Part shown: positions 51,396-60,148 of the stretch, piece after piece
Layout of the letters: each line of letters opens with the position of its first letter
Numbering within the stretch: position 1 is the first letter of the stretch
Assembly: GCF_023015965.1 (NCBI RefSeq)
Contig: NZ_JALKAN010000001.1
Coordinates: forward strand, 1,076,160 to 1,140,159
DNA from: Allomuricauda sp. F6463D
Lineage (GTDB): Bacteria; Bacteroidota; Bacteroidia; Flavobacteriales; Flavobacteriaceae
Length of the DNA: 64,000 nucleotides
Reading direction: 5' to 3'
Notes under the pieces: model-generated
The model's input: only the letters and a program-made list of their open reading frames with translations
What the model was told of the DNA's origin: nothing
Databases searched by the model: none
Made by a program: the position numbers and the translations under genes

Positions 51396-53210
51396 ATGCG
51401 GAAGAAATTTTTGAAGGTCATCTTTATATTATACATACCCTTATTAATTTTCTCTCTTATTTGGTCCTATCAGCAAAGACAAAGTTTGATACAAAACTTA
51501 GCGGAAATAGAGCAACGGGATATCAGTAAAAAGAGCTATCACCTTGTAGAACAGACCCGATATCTTGTGGAGACTACCAAGTTTTGGTCGAATTATTCTT
51601 TTCCAACCGCTTTTTCGCAAAAGTTTCAAATAGATTCCACATTTATTAAAGACTACATCAAAACCGTCCAAGTCTATAAAAGTTATGACCAATTTAGAAT
51701 TATTGACTTGCATGGCAAGGAAATAATCAGATTTGAGAAAATAGCTAAGGACTCCATGGTACAACAAACCGATCTTCAGAACAAAATAGATCGCGGGTAT
51801 TTTCAAAAAGGACTATCACTAAAAAAAGGACAGGTATATGTATCACCCATTGAACTGAATAGGGAGTATGGGATAATTGAAAACCCTAATAAACCGGTTA
51901 TACGAGGTGTAACCCCGGTATTTGATGTCAATGGGGATCAAATCGGTTTGGCCGTTATCAATTTTAACATGGATGAACGTTTAAAACTAATGAAAACCAG
52001 TTTGGTGGACGAGAATTTTTATCTGATAGACAAAAACCAAAATGTAATCACCACTAATCTTTCAGAGAACACCTCGCCTCATTTGACCGAAATGAACAAA
52101 ATTGACTCCCTAATATATAATAAGCTCAAATTAACAAACCTTATTTTTAAAAAGGATACTTTTTTTCTTGAAAAGGGTAGTTTATGGGTTTATCGAAATG
52201 TGGATATCGGCTTTGAAAAAAACATTGGTATGAACCGATATGAAGATGTGAGTGAAATAATCACTGACAACGATTGGGCCATTATCCAAGAAACCCCAAA
52301 CAGCTATATAACCAGTAGGTTGCAAACGATAAAAAACAATTTGATCTTGTTTAATATTTTAACATTGATTGTTATAGTAGTGGTTGCCCTGTTATACGCA
52401 CGAATGCAAAAGGAGCGTACGGATTTTATTGCGCAACTCAAAAGTAAGAACACAGCATTGATTGTTGGCAAGGCCGAAATAGAAACGACCAACCAGCATG
52501 TTAAGAACATAAATAATAAGTTGCGAGTTAGGAACCAACAACTAGAAGACTTCTATTATGTAGTTGCCCATAACCTTAAAGCACCTGTATCCAGTATGTC
52601 CATTATTGTAGATATGTTACGTAAATCCAAGAATGAAAAAACCACACTTGAATTACTTCCAAAACTAGCAACCATTTCCAACAGTATTACTACTCTTACG
52701 GAGGACGTGCTTACCTATGTTTCCATATTGAACAATAAAGACTTGGAAGTAGAAAACGTAAATCTTTTATTGATGCTAAAAGATTTGGAAAATGAAATGC
52801 TAGCCACGCTCGAAGACAACAATGCTAAAGATTTTAATATTATTTATAAGTTGGATGCCTGGCACTCAATTAAATGTTCAAAGTTTTACATGAAAAGTAT
52901 TTTGCAAAACCTGTTGTCCAACGCAATTAAATATAGAAGGCAAGATGTAGACTCCCATATTATTTTTGAAAGCACATGGGAGAATAACCAAAAAGTATTA
53001 TACGTTAAAGACAATGGACTTGGTATTGATTTGGATAAGCATAAAGACAATCTGTTCAAACTTTACAAAAGGTTCCATCGTAATTATTCTGGTAAAGGAA
53101 TGGGGCTGTTTATAGTAAAATCACAACTAGAGGCCATGAATGCTTCAATTAAAGCGGAAAGCGAAGAAGGACAAGGAACCTTATTTAAAATTAAATTCAA
53201 TCAACTATGA
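51396..53210 (+). CDS. sensor histidine kinase with extracytoplasmic sensor domain
   Basis: A 604-residue membrane kinase. Helix 1 (about residues 7-25) and helix 2 (about 310-330) bracket a periplasmic domain of about 280 residues with the double-CACHE look (YKSYDQFRIIDLHGKEIIRFEK, YVSPIELNREYG, GVTPVFDVNGDQIGLAVINF). A short coiled linker leads to HisKA with H392 (YYVVAHNLKAPVSSM), then HATPase with N-box LQNLLSNAIKYR and G-boxes KDNGLGIDL and GKGMGLFIVKSQLEAM. It overlaps the next gene (a CheY-like receiver) by four bases, so the two are a cognate pair. Confidence 0.92.
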   Translation: MRKKFLKVIFILYIPLLIFSLIWSYQQRQSLIQNLAEIEQRDISKKSYHLVEQTRYLVETTKFWSNYSFPTAFSQKFQIDSTFIKDYIKTVQVYKSYDQFRIIDLHGKEIIRFEKIAKDSMVQQTDLQNKIDRGYFQKGLSLKKGQVYVSPIELNREYGIIENPNKPVIRGVTPVFDVNGDQIGLAVINFNMDERLKLMKTSLVDENFYLIDKNQNVITTNLSENTSPHLTEMNKIDSLIYNKLKLTNLIFKKDTFFLEKGSLWVYRNVDIGFEKNIGMNRYEDVSEIITDNDWAIIQETPNSYITSRLQTIKNNLILFNILTLIVIVVVALLYARMQKERTDFIAQLKSKNTALIVGKAEIETTNQHVKNINNKLRVRNQQLEDFYYVVAHNLKAPVSSMSIIVDMLRKSKNEKTTLELLPKLATISNSITTLTEDVLTYVSILNNKDLEVENVNLLLMLKDLENEMLATLEDNNAKDFNIIYKLDAWHSIKCSKFYMKSILQNLLSNAIKYRRQDVDSHIIFESTWENNQKVLYVKDNGLGIDLDKHKDNLFKLYKRFHRNYSGKGMGLFIVKSQLEAMNASIKAESEEGQGTLFKIKFNQL

Positions 53211-53620
53211 AAAAACCAAAGATTTTACTGGTGGATGATGACGAGGTTTATCTTTTTGTCACTAAAAAAATACTGAATAACCTATCCGAGGACCTTATAA
53301 TAAATGCATTTACGGATGGTGAACAAGCTATCGAATACATTGATCTTTGCCTAAAAGAAAACATTGAATTACCGGAATTAATTCTGTTGGACATCAATAT
53401 GCCATTCTTGGATGGTTGGGGTTTTTTGGCTGAATTTAAAAAAATGAAACTCAAACTTGAAGAACAAAATGTTACCATATTTATGATTACATCTTCCAAT
53501 GACCCAAGCGATCTGAAAAAAGTAAAAGACTTTGAAGAAATCTCAGGTTATATCGTTAAGCCTGTTTTTGAGGATAAAATGGAAGAAATTCTAAAGACGG
53601 TCTATAATGGAAGCCTGTAA
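53207..53620 (+). CDS. CheY-like single-domain response regulator
   Basis: A 137-residue receiver domain without an output domain. The acidic pocket is LLVDDDEVY, the phospho-acceptor D62 in LLDINMPFLDGWGF, Thr/Ser in MITSSNDPSD, and the conserved lysine in GYIVKPVFEDK. It starts inside the last codons of the kinase gene and is almost certainly its phosphorylation partner. With no DNA-binding domain, it must act through another protein, as such small receivers in Bacteroidota do. Confidence 0.93.
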   Translation: MKKPKILLVDDDEVYLFVTKKILNNLSEDLIINAFTDGEQAIEYIDLCLKENIELPELILLDINMPFLDGWGFLAEFKKMKLKLEEQNVTIFMITSSNDPSDLKKVKDFEEISGYIVKPVFEDKMEEILKTVYNGSL

Positions 53621-54028
53621 AATTAGTTTTACTATCTAAATTCAAAAACATTAGGTTTTAGTTACAGATAGATTTGGTTCGTGAAGATGGTTCGTATTTT
53701 GAAAAATACTGCCCAAAATTCAATTTAAAACCATAATTAAATAGTTTAAACTTTGATGCTCAATTCTGTATACTACTTTTAAGGAACAGGTTTATACATC
53801 ATACTTTTATATGGTAGTTCTTCCAGTTCCTGATTGTAAGGAATTTCATGGTTTAATGTAAAAGGTTATCAGTGGTATTAATAGTTTATCATGCTCAACT
53901 TCCCAAAAAATCTTACTGTGAAAGCTAACAAAGCTGTTACTTTCTCTTTTGCCATCAATTAGCTATGATTGAATGACCGATTGTTGTCAATTTTGGTCTT
54001 ATTCTTCTGAGCAATCTTGAAATATCAC
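53621..54028. other. gene-free region before the amino-acid permease
   Basis: No frame longer than noise, no strong hairpin and no repeat was found between the receiver gene and the promoter region of the permease. The DNA is very AT-rich. It probably holds untranslated and regulatory DNA only. Confidence 0.4.
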
Positions 54029-54051
54029 TATATTTGCAACAAGGTCGCGTT
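54029..54051 (+). promoter_or_regulatory. -7 box overlapping a degenerate TGCAAC operator-like site
   Basis: TATATTTG (54029-54036) is a perfect -7 box 49 bases before the permease start. It runs into TTTGCAACAAGGTCGCGTT (54033-54051), which matches the palindrome at 62962-62980 at 13 of 19 positions and keeps the TGCAAC half. No clear -33 TTG was found at the expected place. Confidence 0.4.
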
Positions 54052-54084
54052 AAATAATATTGTAAATATAAATAACCATAATAG

Positions 54085-55389
54085 GTGTCAAAATATAAGA
54101 TAGGAACCATGACAGGTGTGGCCATTGTGGTGGCCAACATGATTGGAACAGGTGTATTTACCAGTCTTGGTTTTCAACTAAAGGATTTAAATAATGTCCC
54201 GGCCATATTAACCCTTTGGGTAATGGGCGGTATACTTGCACTTTCAGGTGCTTTCAGTTATGCCGAAGTGGGAACGGTAATTAAAAAATCTGGAGGGGAA
54301 TTTGCTTTTCTGTCCACTATTTATGGCCCCTTGGTTGGTTATCTATCTGGTTGGGTTTCATTGACCGTAGGTTTCGCAGCTCCTATTGCCCTTTCGGCAA
54401 TTGCTGTAGTGGAATACTTTCCCTATGAGAGTGCCAATGTCAAATTAATCGGGATAGCTCTAATAGCTCTAATTACGTTGATCCATGTCCAAAACTTAAG
54501 AACAAGTTCAAAATTTCAGAATATAGGTACTTTATTAAAAGTAATCCTTATCGTTGGTATCATAATCTTCGGAATGGCGACCCCAGTGCAAACACATATT
54601 GACTTTGACTTGGGAGCCAATTATTTCAGGGAAATAGGATCTACTGCATTTGCAGTGGCATTGATATATGTAAGTTATTCGTATTCTGGATGGAATGCTG
54701 CAGCCTACATTACCGAAGAATTTAAAAAACCCTCCAAATCGTTGCCCATCGCATTGGTGGGTGGCACTTTTCTGGTAACGGTGCTGTACGTTCTGTTGCA
54801 GTACATATTTTTAAGAAACGTGCCCTTGGATGAACTTGTTGGGCAAATAGATATTGGATCCATTGCGGCCAAAAAAATGTTGGGAGAGCAGTATGGAAAT
54901 CTATTTGGAGTGGCTATTTCATTGTTATTGATTTCCGGAATAAGCGCCATGGTATGGGTAGGCCCCAGGGTAACCTCAAGTATGGCGAAGGTGTATGGGC
55001 TTTGGGGTTATTTTAAACCCATAAAGCAAGGGGAAATCCCCAAAAGAGCACTATGGCTACAATTTTCAATCAGTTGTTTTTTGATTTTAACCGGAACTTT
55101 TGAGCAAATATTGGTTTATTGTGGAGTTTTACTTTCCATATCATCATTACTGGTGGTTGTGGGTGTGTTCAAACTCAGAAAAAGTGGGAACCATCAAGAT
55201 AATGGAGCCTACAAGAGCCCTTTGTTTCCTCTTTTTCAAATACTCTATATTGGATTGTCCCTATGGATGATAATCTTTGTTTTTATGAACAATACTTACG
55301 AGGCCATGGCAGGATTATTTAATCTTATCTTGGGATTGGCTACCTATTATATAAATAAAAGAATGTACAACACGAAAATAAAACAATAG
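54085..55389 (+). CDS. APC-family amino-acid permease
   Basis: A 434-residue inner-membrane transporter with about 12 hydrophobic helices and the APC signature in helix 1 (TGVAIVVANMIGTGVFTSLG). Other family features are SYSGWNAAAYITEEFKKPSKSLPIAL (helix 6 and following loop) and GPRVTSSMAKVYGLWGY. The start is GTG at 54085: SKYKIG directly before TMTGVAIV fits the family N-terminus better than the internal ATG at 54109. It is followed at two bases by the methyltransferase gene, so they are coupled. The substrate is an amino acid, not identifiable. Confidence 0.88.
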   Translation: MSKYKIGTMTGVAIVVANMIGTGVFTSLGFQLKDLNNVPAILTLWVMGGILALSGAFSYAEVGTVIKKSGGEFAFLSTIYGPLVGYLSGWVSLTVGFAAPIALSAIAVVEYFPYESANVKLIGIALIALITLIHVQNLRTSSKFQNIGTLLKVILIVGIIIFGMATPVQTHIDFDLGANYFREIGSTAFAVALIYVSYSYSGWNAAAYITEEFKKPSKSLPIALVGGTFLVTVLYVLLQYIFLRNVPLDELVGQIDIGSIAAKKMLGEQYGNLFGVAISLLLISGISAMVWVGPRVTSSMAKVYGLWGYFKPIKQGEIPKRALWLQFSISCFLILTGTFEQILVYCGVLLSISSLLVVVGVFKLRKSGNHQDNGAYKSPLFPLFQILYIGLSLWMIIFVFMNNTYEAMAGLFNLILGLATYYINKRMYNTKIKQ

Positions 55390-55391
55390 AT

Positions 55392-56090
55392 ATGGGAACA
55401 AATATGAAGCAAACAAAACTAATGTCCCTAGCAATATTGCTAGGCATGGCCACAATAAATACAGTAATGGCGCAAGAGAAAAAGCACAATGGCAAACACG
55501 GAGAAAATTCGGCAAACGAATATATGCATCATTCTTCCGTGGACCAACTCGTTAAAAATTTTGAATCACCGGAACGGGATGCCTATCAGCAACCGGACAA
55601 AGTAATGGAATACTTGGGAGACCTTAAAGGAAAAACGGTGATGGATATCGGGGCCGGATCAGGATACTTTTCAGTGAAATTGGCCGATAAAGGAGCTAAT
55701 GTGATAGCCGCCGATGTGGATGACGAATTTCAGCAATACTTGGTACAGCGCATCGCGAACAATAATCTCAAAAATATAGAATTGCGTAAAATACCTTATG
55801 ACGACCCATCTTTAAAAGCTGGAGAGGCTGATATGGTCTTGATCGTGAACACTTATCATCATATAGAAAATCGTCCCGATTACTTTGCGAAGGTCAATAA
55901 AGGACTAACATCTCAGGGAGAATTAGTGGTCATTGATTTTTTCAAGGCAGACGGTATACCGGTAGGTCCTCCAATAGGGCATAAACTCTCCATCGACCAG
56001 GTAGTCTCCGAACTAAAAAAAGCTGGATTTTCATCCTTTGAGGTAGTAGTGGATTTGTTACCTTACCAATACATCATTAGAGCAAAGTAG
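55392..56090 (+). CDS. exported SAM-dependent methyltransferase
   Basis: A 232-residue class I methyltransferase with a signal peptide (about residues 5-28, ending TVMAQE). The SAM motifs are complete: KGKTVMDIGAGSGYFSVKLADKG (motif I, GAGSGYFS), VIAADVDDEFQ (motif II acidic), ADMVLIVNTYHHI (motif IV), then LVVIDFFKADGIPVGPPIGHKL. A methyltransferase normally needs cytosolic SAM, so export is unusual; the protein may be tethered at the inner membrane, or the leader may be a misread. It follows the permease by two bases and precedes a Fur-family gene. Confidence 0.82.
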   Translation: MGTNMKQTKLMSLAILLGMATINTVMAQEKKHNGKHGENSANEYMHHSSVDQLVKNFESPERDAYQQPDKVMEYLGDLKGKTVMDIGAGSGYFSVKLADKGANVIAADVDDEFQQYLVQRIANNNLKNIELRKIPYDDPSLKAGEADMVLIVNTYHHIENRPDYFAKVNKGLTSQGELVVIDFFKADGIPVGPPIGHKLSIDQVVSELKKAGFSSFEVVVDLLPYQYIIRAK

Positions 56091-56270
56091 TCCTTTAGCT
56101 ATCATTCAAGGACCGGAAACCATTTGCTTTTTTTAATTTACTTTTGTAAGTTGAATAGAAGTTATGCGGGTATAAGTCATCATACAGTTGGCTTAGAAGC
56201 TATGGAGTTTTGATAATCCGAATAACGAACTACAGGTAAGAGAAGTGCCAGAATATTTCAAGTTGAAGTT

Positions 56271-56651
56271 ATGGGTGTCATTAGAAAAACTAAAAAGGTT
56301 CAAATATTAAAGGAAATGTTCAATCGTACCGATAAGGCTATATCGGCAGTTGCCTTGGTAGACAGTTTTAAGGAAACAATGAACAAATCCACGGTCTACA
56401 GAATACTTGATAGACTGGAAGAAGATGGCATTATCCATGCTTTTAACGATACGGATGGTTTAAAATGGTATGCACGCTGTAAAGGGTGCAAGGATGGCAA
56501 ACATACCGATGATCACCCTCATTTTAAATGCACCCATTGTGGAAGTATGGAATGTTTACCCGTTGCAATCCAAATTCCCTCAGTACAAGAATACACTATC
56601 CAATCATCAGAGGTTATTTTGGTAGGCGAATGTGCTGATTGCTTTTCTTAA
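56271..56651 (+). CDS. Fur-family metal-responsive regulator
   Basis: A 126-residue Fur-superfamily repressor: winged helix (VQILKEMFNRTDKAISAVALVDSF, then NKSTVYRILDRLEEDGIIHAF) and metal part with HTDDHPHFKCTHCG and a C-terminal ECADC, the structural zinc CxxC pairs. The lack of a longer His-rich tail and the short form resemble Zur or a Zur-like branch more than classical Fur, but the metal is not proven. It is the last gene before a convergent TonB operon whose promoter carries a 9-1-9 palindrome, the likely target. Confidence 0.85.
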   Translation: MGVIRKTKKVQILKEMFNRTDKAISAVALVDSFKETMNKSTVYRILDRLEEDGIIHAFNDTDGLKWYARCKGCKDGKHTDDHPHFKCTHCGSMECLPVAIQIPSVQEYTIQSSEVILVGECADCFS

Positions 56652-56691
56652 GATAGGATTTTAGATAAAGAGGATTGCCCTTTCAAACAAT

Positions 56692-57549
56692 CTATTCTCC
56701 CAATTTCCGAATCAACTTTAAAGACTGGAATGTACTGTCAGCATTAAAGTATTGGGGGCGTATGTCCTTATACCTATCCAGCACCTTCATGGCTCGGCGA
56801 AAAAGAACACTATCCGTTTCTGTTGGTGTATGGGTTTTGGGCATGGCATACACAAAATGTCCTGTTTTTCTGGTAAAAACTGGAATCTGAAAAAAATCCC
56901 GTTCCACAAAGGTTTTTGTTTGTTGGCTTTGGTGATAGGCCTCAACAAAAAAATCCACCGCATAGTCTGGATAGCCGAATAAATAGCCATAAGCACGTAA
57001 GCGTATAATTTGTTCTTGGTTTTCCACAGTACTGAGCACAATCCCCGGGTCGGTTCCGGGAACAATCCCCATGTAAGCAAAGAAATCCAAATGGTCATCT
57101 ATCACCTGTTCTAATCTTGATTTTCTGATTACATTGATTTGAAACGATTTAATTGAGTCAGATTGAGCGCTAAAAGGCACCAAAACAAAATCCAAATCCT
57201 GTAAATCCAATCCTTTTAATACTGATGTATAACGTTTTATTTTTTCCACATGCTTTGCTTTTTTTTCAAGATCAATGGCATGTCCTTTAATCAATTGGGC
57301 AGAATCAATCTCAAAAGGCAGTGTAAAACCTATTAAGCTGCTCATGGGTTTTATACCGGAGACTAGAGTATACAGTGCTTCATGATCGAGCCCAACCTTC
57401 AAAATAGAATCGGCGAGTGCAGCATCAAACCCTACGGTGGCTGTCACCCTTTTTGAAGATGTGCCGCGGGATGCTGGAGCACAACTGCTCAGGATTAGGA
57501 GTGTTGTGCATAAGATTGGAACAATTATTTTTTTGTGATTAAAAATCAT
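56692..57549 (-). CDS. lipoprotein at the end of the TonB-DUF4876-DUF6850 operon
   Basis: A 285-residue lipoprotein (signal peptide with lipobox SSCA, near residue 23). The mature part is mixed: LDHEALYTLVSGIKPMSSLIGFTLPFEID, then a helical stretch (KKAKHVEKIKRYTSVLKGLDLQDLDFVLVPF) and a C-terminal FVYAMPKTHTPTETDSVLFRRAMKVLDRY. No known family. It is ten bases from the DUF6850 gene on the same strand and is the last member of the operon. Its stop faces the Fur-family gene 41 bases away. Confidence 0.72.
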   Translation of the reverse strand: MIFNHKKIIVPILCTTLLILSSCAPASRGTSSKRVTATVGFDAALADSILKVGLDHEALYTLVSGIKPMSSLIGFTLPFEIDSAQLIKGHAIDLEKKAKHVEKIKRYTSVLKGLDLQDLDFVLVPFSAQSDSIKSFQINVIRKSRLEQVIDDHLDFFAYMGIVPGTDPGIVLSTVENQEQIIRLRAYGYLFGYPDYAVDFFVEAYHQSQQTKTFVERDFFQIPVFTRKTGHFVYAMPKTHTPTETDSVLFRRAMKVLDRYKDIRPQYFNADSTFQSLKLIRKLGE

Positions 57550-57558
57550 GTAGGTATT

Positions 57559-58911
57559 TTAAAGGTTAATGCCGAGGGTTACCTCTCCAATATATCGTAT
57601 GGAAGAAGTGCTCCGGGCCAATATTCTATTTTTTAATTTGATGAAAAAATTGGTTTTACCATTTTTGTTCGCTCCCCACTGTATTATAGGGTTCATATCA
57701 ACAATCAAATGATCGGATGTCCGATATTCAAAATCGGGATAGTAGATTAAATTGCTCAACACATCTGGATCCAATACGGAACTTTGTCGATTTATATTAT
57801 ATTGGTAACCTATATCCCAATAAAACTGTATGTTGTTTATTTTATGCGTTCTACTTAATTGCATCAGCAAATTTTGGCTCTCATAGTCGGCATAAACGAT
57901 ATAATCGTCTTGCTGATGGTAAAAAAGACCAAGTAAAAATTCTGGAAGAAATTGATGGTTATTTTTCCGATCTAAGTCTATGGATAGTACAGCACTCATT
58001 TCCTTTGCCTCACTATTTTCAAATCCAAAAACAGCATCATCCGTGCTACCTGCTCGATAATTCAGTAAAAGTCCATAACGTGCATTTGATATGGCATGAT
58101 TTATTTCCCCATGACCTTGGAACTCCATGTAATTTCCATCCTCTCGTGGGTTGGACAAACCATCTTGGATATTATCCTTCCTGTATTGTGACCCCACCTT
58201 AATGTCCCATGAATCTGTGTAAATCCATTGTAAGTGGATGCCATAACGATTAGATTTTCGTCTTCTATCTAAAGAGTTAATGGGGCCTTTAAGGGCCGAA
58301 CCATATCCCCTACCCCTAATGAGATAGGTATCGTTAGTGGAATAATACCCCATTTCATTTTCTTCAAATGCAGAGGCATAGGATAGTTTTAAAGAGAGAT
58401 AATGATCTTCTCGCCCTGCTATAAAAGTTTTTACCCGAGGAGCAATTGTAATGTCACGGTATCTATAAAAGGGTTTTGGACCGTTTTTGCGAGCTCCCGT
58501 TGCATTCGTATAATCTACGGTAATACCAAAAACATTGTTCTTATAACGTGGTAAAGCCAAATCTACACGTGTATCAAAACCATCATGTTGCCAATTCCCG
58601 CTTAATGTATCTCCCCAAATAAAAGGATTACCATCATAAGGATCTAGTACCCCCGCAAATAGAATGTCTTCTTTGAATTGCCTTTGATAGGCAAACCGAC
58701 CTTCGAGCTTCCATTGTGCTATTGTCGTTTTACCATTGGTGTCAAAACCAATCGAATAGGACCGTGATGGCTCCATGGCTCGTTGAAAAGAGCCAGTGGA
58801 AAGCCCCGAAGTCAAGGCAACAGAACCACTTTCAATAGAATCTTGGGCTTGTTGGGCCAAGATATTACCAAGAGCGGACATCCAGAGCAGAAATACTAGA
58901 TACTTATTCAT
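57559..58911 (-). CDS. DUF6850 outer-membrane beta-barrel protein
   Basis: A 450-residue outer-membrane protein with a signal peptide (to LAQQA) and repeated amphipathic strands ending in aromatic residues. The strings WKLEGRFAYQRQFKED, FAGVLDPYDGNPFIWGDT, NNVFGITVDYTNATGARKNGPKPF and HYLSLKLSYASAF are those I associate with DUF6850. The family occurs beside DUF4876 lipoproteins and TonB receptors, as here. The three likely form an uptake or surface complex. Eighteen bases separate it from the DUF4876 gene. Confidence 0.8.
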   Translation of the reverse strand: MNKYLVFLLWMSALGNILAQQAQDSIESGSVALTSGLSTGSFQRAMEPSRSYSIGFDTNGKTTIAQWKLEGRFAYQRQFKEDILFAGVLDPYDGNPFIWGDTLSGNWQHDGFDTRVDLALPRYKNNVFGITVDYTNATGARKNGPKPFYRYRDITIAPRVKTFIAGREDHYLSLKLSYASAFEENEMGYYSTNDTYLIRGRGYGSALKGPINSLDRRRKSNRYGIHLQWIYTDSWDIKVGSQYRKDNIQDGLSNPREDGNYMEFQGHGEINHAISNARYGLLLNYRAGSTDDAVFGFENSEAKEMSAVLSIDLDRKNNHQFLPEFLLGLFYHQQDDYIVYADYESQNLLMQLSRTHKINNIQFYWDIGYQYNINRQSSVLDPDVLSNLIYYPDFEYRTSDHLIVDMNPIIQWGANKNGKTNFFIKLKNRILARSTSSIRYIGEVTLGINL

Positions 58912-58928
58912 TCATTAAAATTGACCAG

Positions 58929-60146
58929 TTAATCCAATGATTTTGGTGTTGGTGTATCCAACTTTTCAAAATCGTCAGTTGAATTGTTGCTGTCCTTCAA
59001 AACAACGCGTCCTTCTATTGTAGTTAAAGCTTTTCTCCTAAAGCTTTGGGCCGTATAAGTGCCATCAGCGTATACAAAACCAGCATCAAGAGCCACGGGA
59101 ACACGTTTGAACGAACCGCTATTACCGTCTTTCAGTGCTTCAAAAGCATCGATGATCAATTCATTTGGAATTTTAATACGTGGGTCTAAAAAGTCCGCAT
59201 ATTCTGGTACAGGATAAGGTACTTGCTCTAAGCTATCAAAATCGTCAGTTCTAAAAATGACAAGTCCTGGCCCGAACACGGTAACCAACCAATCAAATCC
59301 TCCTGTAAAATACATACGCTCTAGGTTTGGCACCTCAGGTGCATCGGCATCCCTGTTGTCGTCACGTACATTGAATGTTTCCCAATCGGCATTTGATAAG
59401 TCTACCGGACTATTGGGATTAAGTTCATCAAGCTGATGGTTCACCCCGTCCTGAGCAATAACAATACTATTACCGGGTTCAAGAGGATAATCAGTACCAC
59501 TTCCAGGTATTTTCCAAACGCTATTTGCATAAACATTGTCTTGATCATCTTGAAATTCGGTAGGGACGTTACTGGAATTGATAAGACCCGAAACACCGTA
59601 AATATCAGCAATATACAGATTGTCCAAATAAATGACTTCAGTAGAATTGTTGTAAATTTCTATGAACTGATCAGAAAAATAATTACCCTCCGCAGGGGTT
59701 TTCGAACCCGTATAATACACCTCTTTAAAGACTAAGCTCCCTAATGGACTTCCGTCTAGATCTAAATCAACCATAATTTCACCCCCAGCCATAAGCGAAA
59801 CATTCGATTCCACTCCGCTCAATTGAACTTCTTGGGCAATTCCTGTCAATGCCTCAGCCTCGGCACCGGTAAGGGAAACACTGGCAGAAACAGTATAGGT
59901 CCCAGGTGTAATCCCTGTGAACAAAGCAATGCCTTCTGCTGTGGTTTGGCCGGTAGTTTCTTTACCGTTGAGTGTATTGATTACTTTAACGGTAACATTT
60001 TGTGCAAGTTCTTCAGCATAATTATCCGGATAGTTTACACTTACTGACATATCTCCGGATGAAGGGTCATCATCTTCACTACAATTTGTAAATAGGAGCA
60101 TACATAATGTGCTCAGTGCAAAAATCGAAAGTTTACTTAGTTTCAT
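58929..60146 (-). CDS. DUF4876 lipoprotein
   Basis: A 405-residue surface lipoprotein (lipobox TNCS, residue 22, followed by an EDDDPSSGD tether that in Bacteroidota favours surface export). An Ig-like first module (NVTVKVINTLNGKETTGQTTAEGIALFTGITPGTYTVSASV) is followed by the DUF4876 domain: LVFKEVYYTGSKTPAEGNYFSDQFIEIYNNSTEVIYLDNLYIADI, whose lamin-tail-like D-Q-F-I-E-I-Y-N-N string is typical. It lies three bases from the TonB receptor gene and 18 from DUF6850, so the operon order is receptor-DUF4876-DUF6850-lipoprotein. Confidence 0.85.
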   Translation of the reverse strand: MKLSKLSIFALSTLCMLLFTNCSEDDDPSSGDMSVSVNYPDNYAEELAQNVTVKVINTLNGKETTGQTTAEGIALFTGITPGTYTVSASVSLTGAEAEALTGIAQEVQLSGVESNVSLMAGGEIMVDLDLDGSPLGSLVFKEVYYTGSKTPAEGNYFSDQFIEIYNNSTEVIYLDNLYIADIYGVSGLINSSNVPTEFQDDQDNVYANSVWKIPGSGTDYPLEPGNSIVIAQDGVNHQLDELNPNSPVDLSNADWETFNVRDDNRDADAPEVPNLERMYFTGGFDWLVTVFGPGLVIFRTDDFDSLEQVPYPVPEYADFLDPRIKIPNELIIDAFEALKDGNSGSFKRVPVALDAGFVYADGTYTAQSFRRKALTTIEGRVVLKDSNNSTDDFEKLDTPTPKSLD

Positions 60147-60148
60147 AT

